A stretch of 39,738 bases of DNA, taken from positions 13,360 through 53,097 of the forward strand of contig NW_003132896.1 in NCBI RefSeq assembly GCF_000003605.2. Direction: 5' to 3'. This DNA is from Saccoglossus kowalevskii (taxonomy: Eukaryota > Hemichordata > Enteropneusta > Harrimaniidae). The translations under genes were made by a program, and so were the position numbers. Positions 19,529-32,700 of this stretch are shown here, piece by piece. Position 1 is the stretch's first letter, and each line of letters begins with the position of its first letter. The notes under the pieces were generated by a model. It was not told the DNA's origin. It was given only the letters and a program-made list of their open reading frames with translations, and searched no databases.

Positions 19529-22284
19529 AGGTGTAAGACACTAAAGTCACAAATTCAACTGGCTACCCACTTGTATACCGCTAACAGGCTTTTATTCTCG
19601 GTTACTGCTGTTTTATATTATCAAAAATTGTCATTCAGTCTCTTTTGGATAATCATTAGAATAAACAGCCCAGATAGGATGCGACCTGAAAGTGGTTACA
19701 GACAACAATTGATGTTGACGTATAGAAGTAAACTACATGCATTGAGAACCATATTGGAAACCTGAATACCTGTGAACAAAGATTGCTCAATAACACGCGT
19801 TGTTCACAAGTAGAGTTTTACAATAGTTGTGGTCTAGTAGTCAATAAAACACTCTGTAAATAGGATCAGTGAAGCTAACCTGTCAATATAGTGCTCTGTC
19901 ATTGCTGGAACTGTATTCACAAATGTGGGAGATAACTATATCATAGAGTGCATGTGTTTCTGTGTTAAACAGAATGTATGAACTATCAAATTAGGTATCG
20001 CCACCCTAATGAAAATAATATTCATCTCGGTAAAATTAATCTTTTCCCTCTGTATAAGAAATACTGAAAGTTAAATCCTTGTTCTAGCTTCTTCAGTTTG
20101 AGTTGAAAAAAATTATAATTATTTTTCCTGAATCATAAAACTTGTTCAGAATTTTCCTAAATTCCTGTTTTTTAGAAAATCTATTGTACCAATTGACTGT
20201 GACATGTGTGTATTCGCATTTTATAGACGGAAGTACCAGATCACATTTGATTTGCTTTGTTAGTTTATAAATAATTTGTATCCACATTTGTCCAGCCGTA
20301 TTCATACTACAATAGATATGCTATCCATTTAATTTGAGCCCTATTTTAGAATTCTTTAATTTTCACTTGGAATATGACGACTAAAATTATAATCAGTCAT
20401 TAACAAAATAATTGCATTCCTTTGTCGAAAAATTCATTTTCTATCCATGATTATGTTTCAATAGATATGTAATGACTAAAAATATACTTTTAAATCAGGC
20501 ATTCAATTATTCACCATATGGAGTATGTGATGGTCTTGAAATACACTGGGGCTGTTTTTCTTGACCTGAGTAGATGAAGTATTGTTGACTTCACAATGAT
20601 TCATCTGCATAGTTTATTTTAACAGGAAGTTTACCTTTAGTAGACAGCTGAGCAGCAATTTTAGTGTTGAATTTTTTTGCTGATTTATGATAACACAGGG
20701 ATTGCGTAAACCCCATATTTTGCTTCCCAGACTACAATTATCGAAGAGGGACACAGTTTTTTAGGCATGCTGGGGTCCAATCTCTGATAAAGTTATCCAG
20801 GGTCAAAATTCAATTTCTCAAAATTTTGTAAGTGGGACTCATCTTACTGAGACGCTAGCGCAAACCCTGTTTAAACATGTATAATTTTCAGTTATTTCAT
20901 GGTGTTCATACAGAAATTACATTTTACAATTCACATGCTTGAAGAACCCCAGTGGCATTGTCAATAATTACTACAAAATTTTTCAATTCTTAACGTGAAA
21001 ATATACTAAATCATTGACGACATTTTTTCCTGGGTGTACTTAATTTATAAATTATTTTTTCCTCATAAATGCTTTTCTAGTGAATATGTTGAACCGACTT
21101 GACAGTCTCCAATCTTAGCCCAAGTTTACGCATTTAATTAGATTGGTGGTTAACGTTGATGTTCACCAGGTCAAAGTTCATAGGACATCGTCACCTTGCT
21201 GCTTGTAGCTATGGTTGTCAACAATCAGTATTATTCAGCTTTGACTGTGATTTTGTGCAGGTCTGTTATGTCCAATGACTGGTTCTTACAGTGTGAGTAT
21301 TAGGTCTGCAGATGGTACATGGTGTGTAAGTTGCATTTCTTGTGTATCCATCCAAGACAACCATATTGTGGTGTGCTAATTTACTAGGTCATCTATTCTA
21401 CTAGTTCTGTATTTATTTATATTACACACACAGTAGAGTCCACCTTACTTCCAAACACATGAATACACATACCACTGCTGTTTACTCTGGGGATGCATTA
21501 CAGAAGTGACATAGACACACCAGAGTTGTATCAGTGTGCACTTTCTGGTTTTCCATCCATTGTTCAGAATGCAATCATGTGGAATGAGCGAGGACAGGTA
21601 CAGCTTTCGGTCCCTTTGTCTCGGTATTGCCTTTAGGTTACACTTAAGATTCTTGAAGGATATGTCCTACTTCCATAACAAAGCATACACTCGCATTGTT
21701 TGAACCACAGTTATGATATTTATTATGTCGTTGCCTTAACCTGTCACCTGTTGCATGCATGTCTGTGTAACCTTTTAACTTTTGACATGTCTACGGATAG
21801 CTAAGTAAAACTAGTGTTGCACATCCTCGTATCACATTGTCTGTTGTTTTTACTAGTGTGGCCTCAAGTTGTCTATGTAGTACTTCATTGTAAACATGAA
21901 GGTGAATTTCATCATGGTTTTCTCAACTAGCTGTTTCTTCTGTTGTATTTTTTTATGACCCAATTTTCTCGGTATATGGATGCTGTCTTTACAAAGAACA
22001 AACCATTCCACTTGTATAAATACATTATTTAGCCAATGTGATGTACTGTACTGTGAAACCTCTGCTTGTTGATGCAAAAGCAATTGCTCATGAAAATAGT
22101 TCCCGGTTGTACCCTGGAGTTTTATTTCCTCATACAATACACTAATCAACTCATCTTCCTAGACGATGTCTATAGGACATGAACTTCAGGATTATCTTAG
22201 GGGTTGACCAATTAAAATCATAAAATTTGAACAGTGCTGATTGAGACAAGAAATATATTGTGTATAAAGAAAGTTTGTATCTTT
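19529..22284. other. gene-free stretch with one small inverted-repeat element
   Basis: No exon could be supported on either strand. The only clear structure is the inverted-repeat element at 20694-20871. Confidence 0.3.
20694..20871. mobile_element. short terminal-inverted-repeat element
   Basis: The left end ACAGGGATTGCGTAAACC and the right end GCTAGCGCAAACCCTGT are imperfect inverted repeats (complement ACAGGGTTTGCGCTAGC). The length is about 178 bp, with no coding capacity. Structure fits a MITE. Confidence 0.5.
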
Positions 22285-23134
22285 TTTAGCTCCGCTGTCG
22301 ACTTTGTCGAGCGGAGCTTATCATATGAGTAATTGTCAGTCGTCGTCGTCCGTGTCAATGTTTTACTTTTTCGACTTCTTCTTGAAAACTACAAGCCTGA
22401 ATGCTTTGATACTTGGTGTATATGTACCTTGGGTAGACCTCTCTTAGGTTTGTTCATTTCATGTTGATATCTTCAATTCTCTAATTTTGGTGAATATTTT
22501 TGTCATTTTTGGTAAAATGTGATATTTTCGACTTCTTGTTAAAAACCGCAAGTGCAATTACTTTGATATTACATATATAGGTACTACACGTGGACCTTTC
22601 TCAGATTTGTTCATTTTGTGTGATGATATCTTCAATTCTCTAATTTTGGTGAATATTTTTGTCATTTTTGGTAAAAAGTGATATTTACGACTTCTTGTTA
22701 AAAATCAATTGTTCAATTGCTTTGATATTACATATATAGATACTACATGTAGACCTTTCTCAGATTTGTTCATTTTGTGATGATATCTTCAGTTCTCTAA
22801 TTTTGGTGAATATTTTTGTCATTTTTGGTAAAAAGTGATATTTTCGACTTCTTGTTAAAAACCGCAAGTGCAATTACTTTGATATTACATATATAGGTAC
22901 TACATGTGGACCTCTCTCAGATTTGTTCATTTTGTAATGATATCTTCAATTCTCTAATTAATTTATTTTGGTGAATATTTTTGTAATTTTTGGTAAAAAG
23001 TGATATTTTCGACTTCTTGTTAAAAACTGTAAGTCCGATTGCTTTGATACTATTGTTCATTTTCTAATGATGTCTTCAGTTCCTTAATTGAAATGTGCAT
23101 TGCTAACAGCGGAGCTGCCGATAGGCTGCTTGTT
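22285..23134 (+). mobile_element. hairpin-ended element with five ~158-bp internal repeats
   Basis: The left end contains a hairpin AGCTCCGCTGTCGAC...GTCGAGCGGAGCT. The right end has CAGCGGAGCTGCCGATAGG, echoing it. Between them, units starting CGACTTCTT recur at 22372, 22529, 22688, 22845 and 23010, giving spacings of 157, 159, 157 and 165 bp. Subterminal hairpins plus a core of ~160-bp tandem units are the architecture of the bivalve pearl elements and of DINE-1/HINE (Helitron-related) elements; membership is inference. Confidence 0.65.
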
Positions 23135-26100
23135 TCATTGATGTGATATATTTTTAGGGTTTTTATGCAAGTCGGAAATACAAGACAATAATTGTATCAC
23201 CTTCCTGAATTATTAATGTGTAGCCTTAGGGAATTATTGGTTTAATTTTAGATCTCGTCAGTGTCTTGCAGAATGATTAATTAATTTATATACATGTACA
23301 CAACTGTATACACCAGGTTGTCTGAACCAAGTGAATTTCACACCAGCCTCACAATAATCGTTCATTTGCCCTAAAGGTAAGTTAGTAATTGGAGAACCGC
23401 CCATGTAAAATGGTAACTGTAGTAAGCATAATCAGACATTGTGAAAATTGATGTCACTTTCCTACTGAACAGGTAAACTGAAGAGTGTCAGAAAAGCAGG
23501 TGTTATTTATGCTGTTATTTTAAACATGTACCAGCACTTGAACTTGTGAAGGCACTTTCTTTCGGCAAACATTTTGAAAATACCTTGGTCTCATTGAAAT
23601 TGTGAGTGAAAATTTAACGATACTATGGCAGTCGGGTGCAGTGTTCTTCCTGAACAGGGTAATGGGCACATTGCCCCTTGCAATTTTGGGGTGTCTTGTT
23701 GCGGTACAAAATAGTACAACTATCTTTAATTCTTGTTTTTCAATTATACTCGACAGAATGAGTAATACTGTAGAAACTGCAATAAAATTGGGAAAGAAAC
23801 ACCCTTCCTAATGGAAGCTTGCAACAGTAATGCTATGCACAAGTTCTGTACCAACAAAATTGTGAAATGTATTTTCTCCTTGTGCCTTTTTGCTAAGAAA
23901 TCTTGGGGGAAAACACTGAGGGTCATTGAGGCAACGTCCTTCATGTCTTTGGTGAATTTCAAGCCCTGATGTACAACATGCCTGGTATTTATAGAGGGGT
24001 ACTTGCTCTGATCTCATTTTTTACATTTGTATCTGTGGAATCTCTTTGCCAAGTTTGTTCATGACAGTGTGCCAAAAGTATTATGTATGTAATAATGAAT
24101 AAATTGTAAAGTAAATAGTCGCATTTGTAGTTATACTTGATATATTTTGTTTAGTCTGAGATTTCTTATCTCTGAAATCAAAGTTTAAACTTTCATCATA
24201 ATATCATGCATGCAATGTATGTTCCTTGTAATGTACTGCACTGACCAGTGACCCCATAGGGTGTGCAAGGTATGGATCTTAACCTGCTCAGATTTCATTT
24301 CTATGGACTGTGGGAGCTTGTCACGAGCAGTGAGCTGGAACTATTGCTCACAGACTCTCATCAGACAGCAATTTTAATGTGTTTGTCTTGAGTGGTATAT
24401 TCATAGTTGGGGTGTGTTGTATTAAAATTACAAATAAAATGGTCATTGACTCTGAACTTTCCCCTCATCAAGTTGTGCTGACGTAGGTGTGTTGAATTTG
24501 AAATGGGATCTCGTGTAAACACTAACCAACCATGACAGGACCACAACAGGTGTTATCATTCTCTTTAATCTCTGCGCCTGATCTTAAAAACCTCTGGTCT
24601 ACTTGAGTATTCATATGGTATCTTGGGACATGCTCAATCAGAGCCAGTATATCTATTTTACCTGTGTTACATTGTACAAATGTTGTGTACTTATTTGTAT
24701 AATTGTTGTAAACTGTATTTCTTGGGTTATTTTTAAGTACATTGAATGGTCTATGTATGACAACTCATTACTGTGAAAGGTCAGTCATGTTTGTAACAAC
24801 GTTTAGCAATCTTTACTATCCTCTTTTGTGCCTTGCTTTACCTAGAAATACGAGTCAGAGTTGTAGAAACTAGGTAAACCTCATTTAATAAATACATGTA
24901 AACATACAACAATGAATTTCCACAGTTCGGCCAATACCATATGTGTTATTTTAGGTTCAAGCAGTTCTACAGTACACTTGCTTAAAGTACTTTTGTCATT
25001 CACCCATCACGTAGGTGACTGGTTCACCCAACCATATTTTTTTTTCACTTTAAAACCTTTTGTATATTGATCTTTCTTGCAGGATTCTACATTGGTTTTA
25101 TTCAAGTTTTATATTGTCTTTTTGGTGCTGTTCTACATGTAAGACCCCATCAATAGTAAGTTATATTGTGTTTTCAATTTGTAATGAATTCTTGGTCTAC
25201 ATGTAATATGTATACTGAGGTAATTATATTCCTATGGACAAGATAAACTTCAAGGATAGATATCGAGTATTGTACATTGGTATATTAGTTCTATATTGTA
25301 TACAGGCATTGTGTTAACACCGTATTCTGATTATTGACCCCAAATATTAGAGAGGGATTCTCACCTAAGTACAAAAAGGGTCCTATTTGTACACAGACTA
25401 TCTTGCAAGTTCCAATTAATTTTATCATCAGGGCTAACTGCACGAAAATGCTAATGCAATTCCTGAGCAAAATGAATATAAAACTGTTAATGTACTTCAC
25501 CAGCATGATAAAGTTTGGGAAGCCTCTAGAGATGGCCTGTAGACGAGATTTGATTACACATGTTTAGATTACCATGCAACTTGAAGTTCAAAACGTCTTG
25601 GACTTCTCAAGTTTCTTTGACCTTAAAATGACCTTTGAGTTAATTGCTTTTTACTGATTATGTACATGTGTAACTGTATGGCTCAAACAAGGATTACATA
25701 GTTGCTTCATAAACTACTTTGTTAAATTTATTGTTAAAACAAAATTGTGAAGAATTTCACCAGGACTTTAGGTTGATGAGTTGTTTGTCCAAAATGGAAG
25801 CAGCCAGCCTTGCTGTTTGAAATAGGTTCTGACATCCTCAATTGCAAAGTTCTGCATTTATGTGTGAAATTTCTTGAGGCACCTGTTCGAAAACATTTTG
25901 GTTTCATGGGTAGGGGTGTACTTCAAATTTATTCTTCTAAGTTGGGGACTATTTTGTTCAAGTTTATTCAGTTATGTTATAACTTGTGTTTATAGCAATA
26001 ATAATTCAGTAGGGTCCTTCGGTTGATTTTAATGGTACTTATACATTTTGTCAATGCTGTTTTGTAGTGTGAATGGTAGATTGGACATCAATCATATATA

Positions 26101-26523
26101 AAAAAAAAAAAATGTTCAAGTTATTTCCTAATTCCTAATCCTTAGGAGGACAACATACGAGTATTTATTTTAATAACTTACTGGAAAATGCTATCAGTAT
26201 TGCAATCTAATGGTAATCGTCTTTGCATTGGATCAATAATATTAATTAACTGCTTACAGGCGAGTTGCTGGCAGTAAATGTTTTGGATATTTGAGGAGTT
26301 AAGCGTTATGAATTTTTCTAAGCTGAAACATTCCTGTATCACTTAGCAAGTAATGCTGTGATAGTTGAATTTATTTGTTGGTGTTTTTTTAATAATATTG
26401 GTGTTATTAAAGTGTCAGTCAATCAGGCAGTATCCGTTAGAATTTATATACAAATTACATGTACAGCCGTATCAAACATGATGAGGTGTGATAATTGTGT
26501 CTCTTCACAAATGATTCAATATT

Positions 26524-26724
26524 AGCCTTTGAGTGCCTTAATTTCCCTACGGAATTTTGTTGCAACATTCTATTTGAATGTATTGTTTTCTATATTTTTT
26601 GGGATAATTGGACCAAATGGACATAAAGTCTTAGAACAAAATTTCGAAATATTGCAAACAAATTGTCGAGTACAAAATTTGTGATAGTGACTATAAAAGT
26701 TGGCTTTGGTGCTCAAGGGTTAAA
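26524..26724. mobile_element. MITE-like element, CCTTTGAGTGCC family, copy 1
   Basis: The left end CCTTTGAGTGCCTTAA and the right end TTGGTGCTCAAGGGTTAA are inverted repeats with a few mismatches; the interior is AT-rich and non-coding. A similar element lies at 34209-34423, in the SSX2IP intron before exon 6. Confidence 0.5.
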
Positions 26725-28138
26725 GAGATTGACAAGATTTACCACCCAAATATCGCCATCACATCCAAAAACATTGAAGTCTTGTATTTCTCACTCTCAG
26801 GGAGTCCCAGAGAACATTTGTGAATGAGGTATTTTTTAAAATCATCTAATTCATTCTTATTTAGGGTTAATGCCATTAGAATACCTAAATTAGGGTCACC
26901 TGAAATGTTATGGAAAATGGTCAAAATTTCCACTTTTGTATATATGGTGTATATGGAGAAATACTGCTTTTTATATACATATAAAAAAAGTTCTTGGCGA
27001 ATAAGTCTCATTACATTATAATGTTGAAAAAATTCTAAAATTTTGTATTTAACTAAGTAAGTTCCCATTGTAATACTATTTCCATTAGGTTTTCTCCCAG
27101 AATACATTACATATATGCATAGTAGTATAACATAGTGTAAATATTGAATTCTGCTTGAATAAGTATTAAATTGTCTTTCAGGCTGTTGCTACATTTAATT
27201 CACAGACTGGTACGAGTAGGTGCGCGCCCACTCAGTTGTCAAATATTAAACACAAACGAGATATTTTTGTTTATTGCATATAAGCAGTAAGAATGTTATT
27301 ACCACCAGTTGGAACCAAAGATAACAATAATAGGTTAATTAAGAAAAAACATTTTCTTTCTTTCTTTTCAAATTACAAAATGTATACTCCGGTAGAATAG
27401 ACGAAGTGGAAGATGAAATGGTGAAGTGCAGATTTTACACACAGCAAAGAAGCAATTAACAAAATTATAGAGGAAATTTATCCAAACTATTAAAATATTA
27501 CCAGAATTCTCATCAATTCTCATCACCAAAAAAATGTTAGTTTTTCTCTTTTTTTTTTGTTATTTAATTTTAGTTATTTAATTTTAGTTTGTGAAAACCT
27601 GATTCCACTTAATTTAAATTTAAACTTTTTCTCTACAGCATCAATAGTGAAATTCTATTCTACACAAGAAATAAACCATTTTATTCCATTAATATATTGA
27701 CAATGTCACTTGTTGATCTTTACATGAAACTATATTACTTGAAGTTTTATTGTATTTATGATCCCTCTATTGACATTGTCACTGAACTTTGAGAGTTGTA
27801 TATCTTTCTATTGAATCTGCAAATTAGTAACTGGGTCAGTCTTTGATGCTTAAGTATACAGCAAACAAATTACTGCAGTGTTAGTTTTGTCTTCTAAAGA
27901 TAATATACAAGTACATGTATTCTAGACTGAGTTTATGTTATAAAATGTTTTAAACCTAGCAGTCTTCCCTATTCTATTTTTCTAAAGGTCATCAACTTGA
28001 CAAAGAGCTATATTTAAATGTTCAACTACCAATTTAAAATTAAGTAATTTAAAACTGGGTCATTTGATTTCAGATTAGACTAAATGAACCGTATTTTCTC
28101 TATTAGGATATATGCCAGTGTTCTCCCCAGGCCATTTT

Positions 28139-28215
28139 AGCGCCGCGGCCCCCGGCGCTATCAAATATTCCCCCGGCGTTATTCATTCTTCCCCGGCGCT
28201 ATTGACTCGGGCGTC
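28139..28215. repeat. GC-rich CCCCGGCG minisatellite-like patch
   Basis: Three copies of a CCCCGGCG(C/T)TAT motif at about 20-bp spacing (28150, 28170, 28190), preceded by a palindrome-like AGCGCCG...CGGCGCT. The composition is far above the local GC level. The preceding CAGTGTTCTCCCCAGG looks like the edge of a dispersed repeat. Confidence 0.5.
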
Positions 28216-29425
28216 GCGATGTGATTACCACCATCATACTAGACAGACAGACCTGTTTTACTTCCTGCACATGTTGGGGTAAATTACAGAAGTATTTTTA
28301 TGAGCAAAATAAGTTCTATTTTAATGATTTCAGGGGTTTCATTAAGAACCGATGGCCTGCTATAAGCCCAAATTGGCAGTCTCCTCTCTGTCCTTTTGAC
28401 TGTCTACACCGGTCTCGCTGTAGCGCTTTTTTATTTTATTTTTGAGCTGTTGTTACAGGATGATAGCCTGCTATTAAGTGCATTTGTGAAACCCCTGTAT
28501 TTAATGTATAGTAAATGCAATGTTTGGTTTATAAATGTATGCCCTTTTTTTTAGACAAATACAGTATATGATTTACTCTAAAATTTTACTATTGTGCAGT
28601 TTTATCAATCCCAATTGAAATATTCACTGCTTGGATTTGCTGCAACTTTTTGTCGTTGGCAAAAATATGATGTGGTTTAGTTATTTTGCAAATTGTACTG
28701 CAGCAAAAACATGGAGAATATGGTATATGTGAATACTTCACTATTCCACAGAGTTCCATGTATGTCATTTGAACAGCATTGCCAATAGCATGGAAGCAGC
28801 TTATCTTGCATCTTTGACAAGTGACAGTGTTGTTGTCAACTGCTAGTAAATATTCAGAAAGTCTACTTTCTATTCAGTTAAGAATGGGTGTTAATTTATA
28901 CTTTAAGAATGAACTGGTCGTCATTCTAAATCAGAAACACTGCCCAGCTGACAACATGATGACCATTGCACATTGTTGGACTGTTGAAAGATCAGTCAAT
29001 GATGTGTATTTACTGCAGTCAAATATCATTATTTGATTGCTTTATTTACACTTGTTGGTCTGTCCCTATAACTCAACTTTTCCCAGTGAGATGGATCTCT
29101 TCCATAGATTAATAGACTTGGGTCATCTGAGGTCACTCTTGTTTAATAGTAATTACTGAGAAGATAACCATACACCCAGCTGTGAGAATCATCTTGGTCT
29201 CTGCAAACTATGTCATACATGCTGTTTAACCTGAATTACTTCCTCCCTTGGTTTATTATACTGTGTTTTACAATGTATATCCCTTCTTCTTCTCCTGGTG
29301 AAGTTTATTCTAAATTTTGGCATAAATAAAAAAATTATTTCTTTTCAAAAACAGAAATCATGATAATATCTATAGCAAGAGTCTGTAAAGCTGAAATTTG
29401 TCATTGTATTTTCTTTCTCCCACAG

Positions 29426-29732
29426 GGAGTATGAGTAAAAGAGGTAAAAGCTGATTACTTAGGAGATGGCAGACTGGACTAGAGCAAGTAACTTTACAGG
29501 ACTATCTGAGATGACTGCTTCAAATTTAATTGCCAATGGATTTCCACTGAAGTACATGATACAGTCAGACAAGTCTCCTAGTGGTGGGTTAGGAGAGCCA
29601 AATGGACTGCAGTTGTCACCTTCTCCACCTCGTCCTTTGAATCAGCACCATTTAAAGCTTATGGACAAGTTGGTGCATCCAGTGTTTTGTACTAGGGAAA
29701 ATGTAGACCAGTGCATAGCGTTTCTTGATCAG
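29426..29732 (+). CDS. SSX2IP: SSX2IP first visible exon: 5' leader and start codon
   Basis: The exon follows an acceptor (TTTTCTTTCTCCCACAG), so at least one non-coding exon lies upstream. The leader is 40 nt and contains a short upstream frame; the main ATG is at 29466 in the context GGAGATGG. Residues 1-89 begin [20 protein letters not shown] and end FLDQ at the donor CAG|GTAGGA, phase 0. Confidence 0.85.
29431..29454 (+). promoter_or_regulatory. upstream open reading frame in the SSX2IP leader
   Basis: ATG at 29431 opens a seven-codon frame (MSKRGKS) ending TGA at 29454, only 11 nt before the main ATG and out of frame with it. Such short upstream frames often lower translation of the main frame. 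The effect here is inferred, and the leader may be longer or alternatively spliced. Confidence 0.4.
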
Positions 29733-32700
29733 GTAGGATCTTCTTACAGTTGTCTATATTTAGATGAACCTCCTATAAAAAAAATTATTTTTTCCTAGTG
29801 CTTTTTAAAGTGATGAAGCAGAAAATTACTTTTGAAAAGAAAAATATCTTTGTGTCAATATTAAATTGCTATCAATTCCAAACATGCAAAATACATATAA
29901 ACATACTAGAATTGGTTGTGACATGTCTGCTTGTATTGTTTTGTCCTTTTAAATTTGTACTGGTGTGGATTGTGAAATTATAACTGCTGATAAAATTACG
30001 TTTCTTCTTGTACATTACACCATCTAGTTTGTGGTTGAAGCCTTATATTGGCTATAAATATCTTTGTTAATAATAAGAAATTAGAAAAAATGTCAAGGAC
30101 TTGCCTTCTAACACAATCCACTATTTTATGAAAAAGATAATGCAGAATGCTTCAATATTTGTATCTTATGCCATGTTGTTGGTTTACGCACTTTTTTAGT
30201 AATTCTCACAGTTTGACAAAAAGTGTTTTCTCTACTATAATAACATGCAAACTATTGATATTTTGAATAGAAAAAATTTTTAGTTTTGAAACAAGATGTT
30301 ACAATATAAAGTTATTTACTATTTGTGGGCTTCATTCCAATTACACACTGATACATAGAATTTTATTACAAATTCTAGTTTTCATTATTTGTATTTTATA
30401 AAACCCACTGAACATAAGTTGCTTTCTAGAAATCTAACAGAGTTTAAATATAAATATCGCGCCCTTAGTTATTGATCTGCTGTTTTATGTTTTTTCAGTA
30501 CTCACTCATTTCCTATTTATTGCAGGAATTATCAGTTTTAGGTTTCCCTTCTTTGTATACAACATCACCAAGTGATAAAGGCCCGCCAGATACTTTTGAT
30601 ATTGTTAGACTTATAAATTGTACTTTTGAATTACTACAAAGACATCAGAAAAGTATGAGACATACAGAAGAGTTAGAAGTCAGGTGAGTACTTTTTCTCT
30701 CTCAAAGATTCTTTCACTTGTGTTTAGAGATGATTTTCTTCGTATTTGGTTCATTCCATAAAATTAAAAAACAACTTGGGATCACTGGAAATTTGCAAGA
30801 GTTGCACAGGTTTCTGTAGCAAAAATATTTATTTACATCTTAAAATTTTGTTCAGTGACATGCAATGAAAATGTAAATAATACTTGTGTTATTGATATGA
30901 ATCGTAATATTTTTAATAAATTTCAAAATTGACATTCAATCTAGTCATATTTTCTAAATCCCACCCTGTTTATCACATGTAATGTAATAAATGTTAATAA
31001 TTTATACAACACCATGAAAAATGACTTCGTAAAATATTTTAACAGGAAAACAAAATACTTAGGTTAGCTAAGCCAAGATAGATGCTGTTCTGACCTTACT
31101 TAATATTGTCTCCTACATACTTGCTATACAAATTGTCTGCGTCCCTCAAAAGATCCCTTTTTTTGGTGAAATAATATTATTGAGATCATTTGTACAAAAA
31201 CTGATCAGGTGATCAAATTATCCTTTTCATGTCTGCCCAGTAATTTCCACAACTTCCTGTTATTGTAGCCAGTCTGGCATCACAATCTAATTTTACTTTA
31301 AATTTATACTTAACAAATGCACTTATTGTTAACACCAATGATTTGTTTTCTGCAAATTGTTTTATTTTCAACACTATCAAATTGCTAAATTGATGTCATT
31401 TGTGACAATTATCAATATGACTTAGTGTCTTAGAGCGTCTTAGAGATCCTATATTAAATGGTCAAAGTAAATTTAATTTGAGCAGATTTGTGAATATAAT
31501 GGATGGCTTCAAAGCGAGTTTTTACATGAGGACACTTTCTAGCCTCAATGTATTAGCATTACTGAAACTGCTATATCTTTATGAATTGGTTCATACCCTC
31601 TTTTCAAAAAAAAGTTGAGTTCAGGGTATTTTCTAATTGAACAGATCGTGTTTAAAATTCTCAAAAATTTGTTGTTAGACTTTTTTTTTTACATATGATC
31701 TTAAATTGCAATAAGCACTGTATTTAGCAACCTTAAAAAGCATTTTAGGTTGTTTCTATCTAGCTATTAGTGTTTTCGAATTCTATTCTAAATGCTGAGA
31801 TTGAACTTTGGTATTCTGAGGGCACCTAGTTTCATTACGAATTTTTTTTAAATGCCTTAGAAAACTTTTCTCTTTGATAATTTTAATGCAATTATATTTA
31901 CTTGTTCATTCCAGACAACATCGTAATTTCACTGACTTAGATCATCTTCATTCAAACCAAACAAGACTAAAAGATGAACTTGAGGGCAGTCAACGGAATA
32001 TTGCTGCCTTGTGTGAAAAAGAAAGACAGTTAAAAAATAAAAATAAATCAGTAATTGAAAAAATGAAGGCAGGGAAAGAAGACCTCAGAAAATTGGAAGG
32101 AATTTTGAAGCAGAGAGATTCTCAATTTAAACATGATATCAAGAAAACTGAAAAAGAAGTCAATAAATTGAAAGAAAGAGTGCACCAGTTATTAACGGAT
32201 AAAACTCAGGAGAGGAGAATAGGTAAGAATTCTATATTTCAAAGTTCACAACTAAGATTGCAGTTTTTTGTGATTTCATCCTCTGTAAATTAAAACTAAT
32301 ATGAAAAGCACCAGTGATGAAAACTAATTTTTTTAATGGTGCATGTGATTAATTTCTTGGCAAGTTTTTTGGTTTTTTGGTGGTCATGACATGCAGTGTC
32401 CAATAATGGTCCAATGTGGTGGATTGATTGCAGTTTTTTGTGATTTCATCCTCTGTAAATTAAAACTAATATGAAAAGCTCCAGTAATGTGAAACTAATT
32501 TTTTTAATGGTGCATGTGATTAATTTCTTGGCATGTTTTTTGGTTTGTGGTGGTCATGACATGCAGTGTCCAATAATGGTCCAATGTGGTGGATTGATTG
32601 CAGTTTTTTGTGATTTCATCCTTTGTAAATTAAAACTAATATGAAAAGCTCCAGTGATGAAAACTATTTTTTTTAATGGTGCATGTGATTAATTTCTTGG

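Larger units (their letters stand above)
23135..29425. other. gene-free stretch, possibly the large 5' intron of SSX2IP
   Basis: No coding exon could be supported. It contains a MITE-like element (26524-26724), an A-run near 26099 and the GC-rich minisatellite patch near 28139-28215. If SSX2IP begins at the 12.7-13.6 kb promoter, all of this is intronic. Confidence 0.3.

Noticed and set aside
22372-23100. CRISPR-like array
   Set aside because: Units of ~158 bp repeat as wholes without unique spacers, in a eukaryotic setting; this is a tandem-repeat transposable element.
26739-27107. 122-codon - strand frame
   Set aside because: It is made of AT-rich codons (many Y, I, F, K) abutting a MITE-like element, with no splice support or recognised motif.
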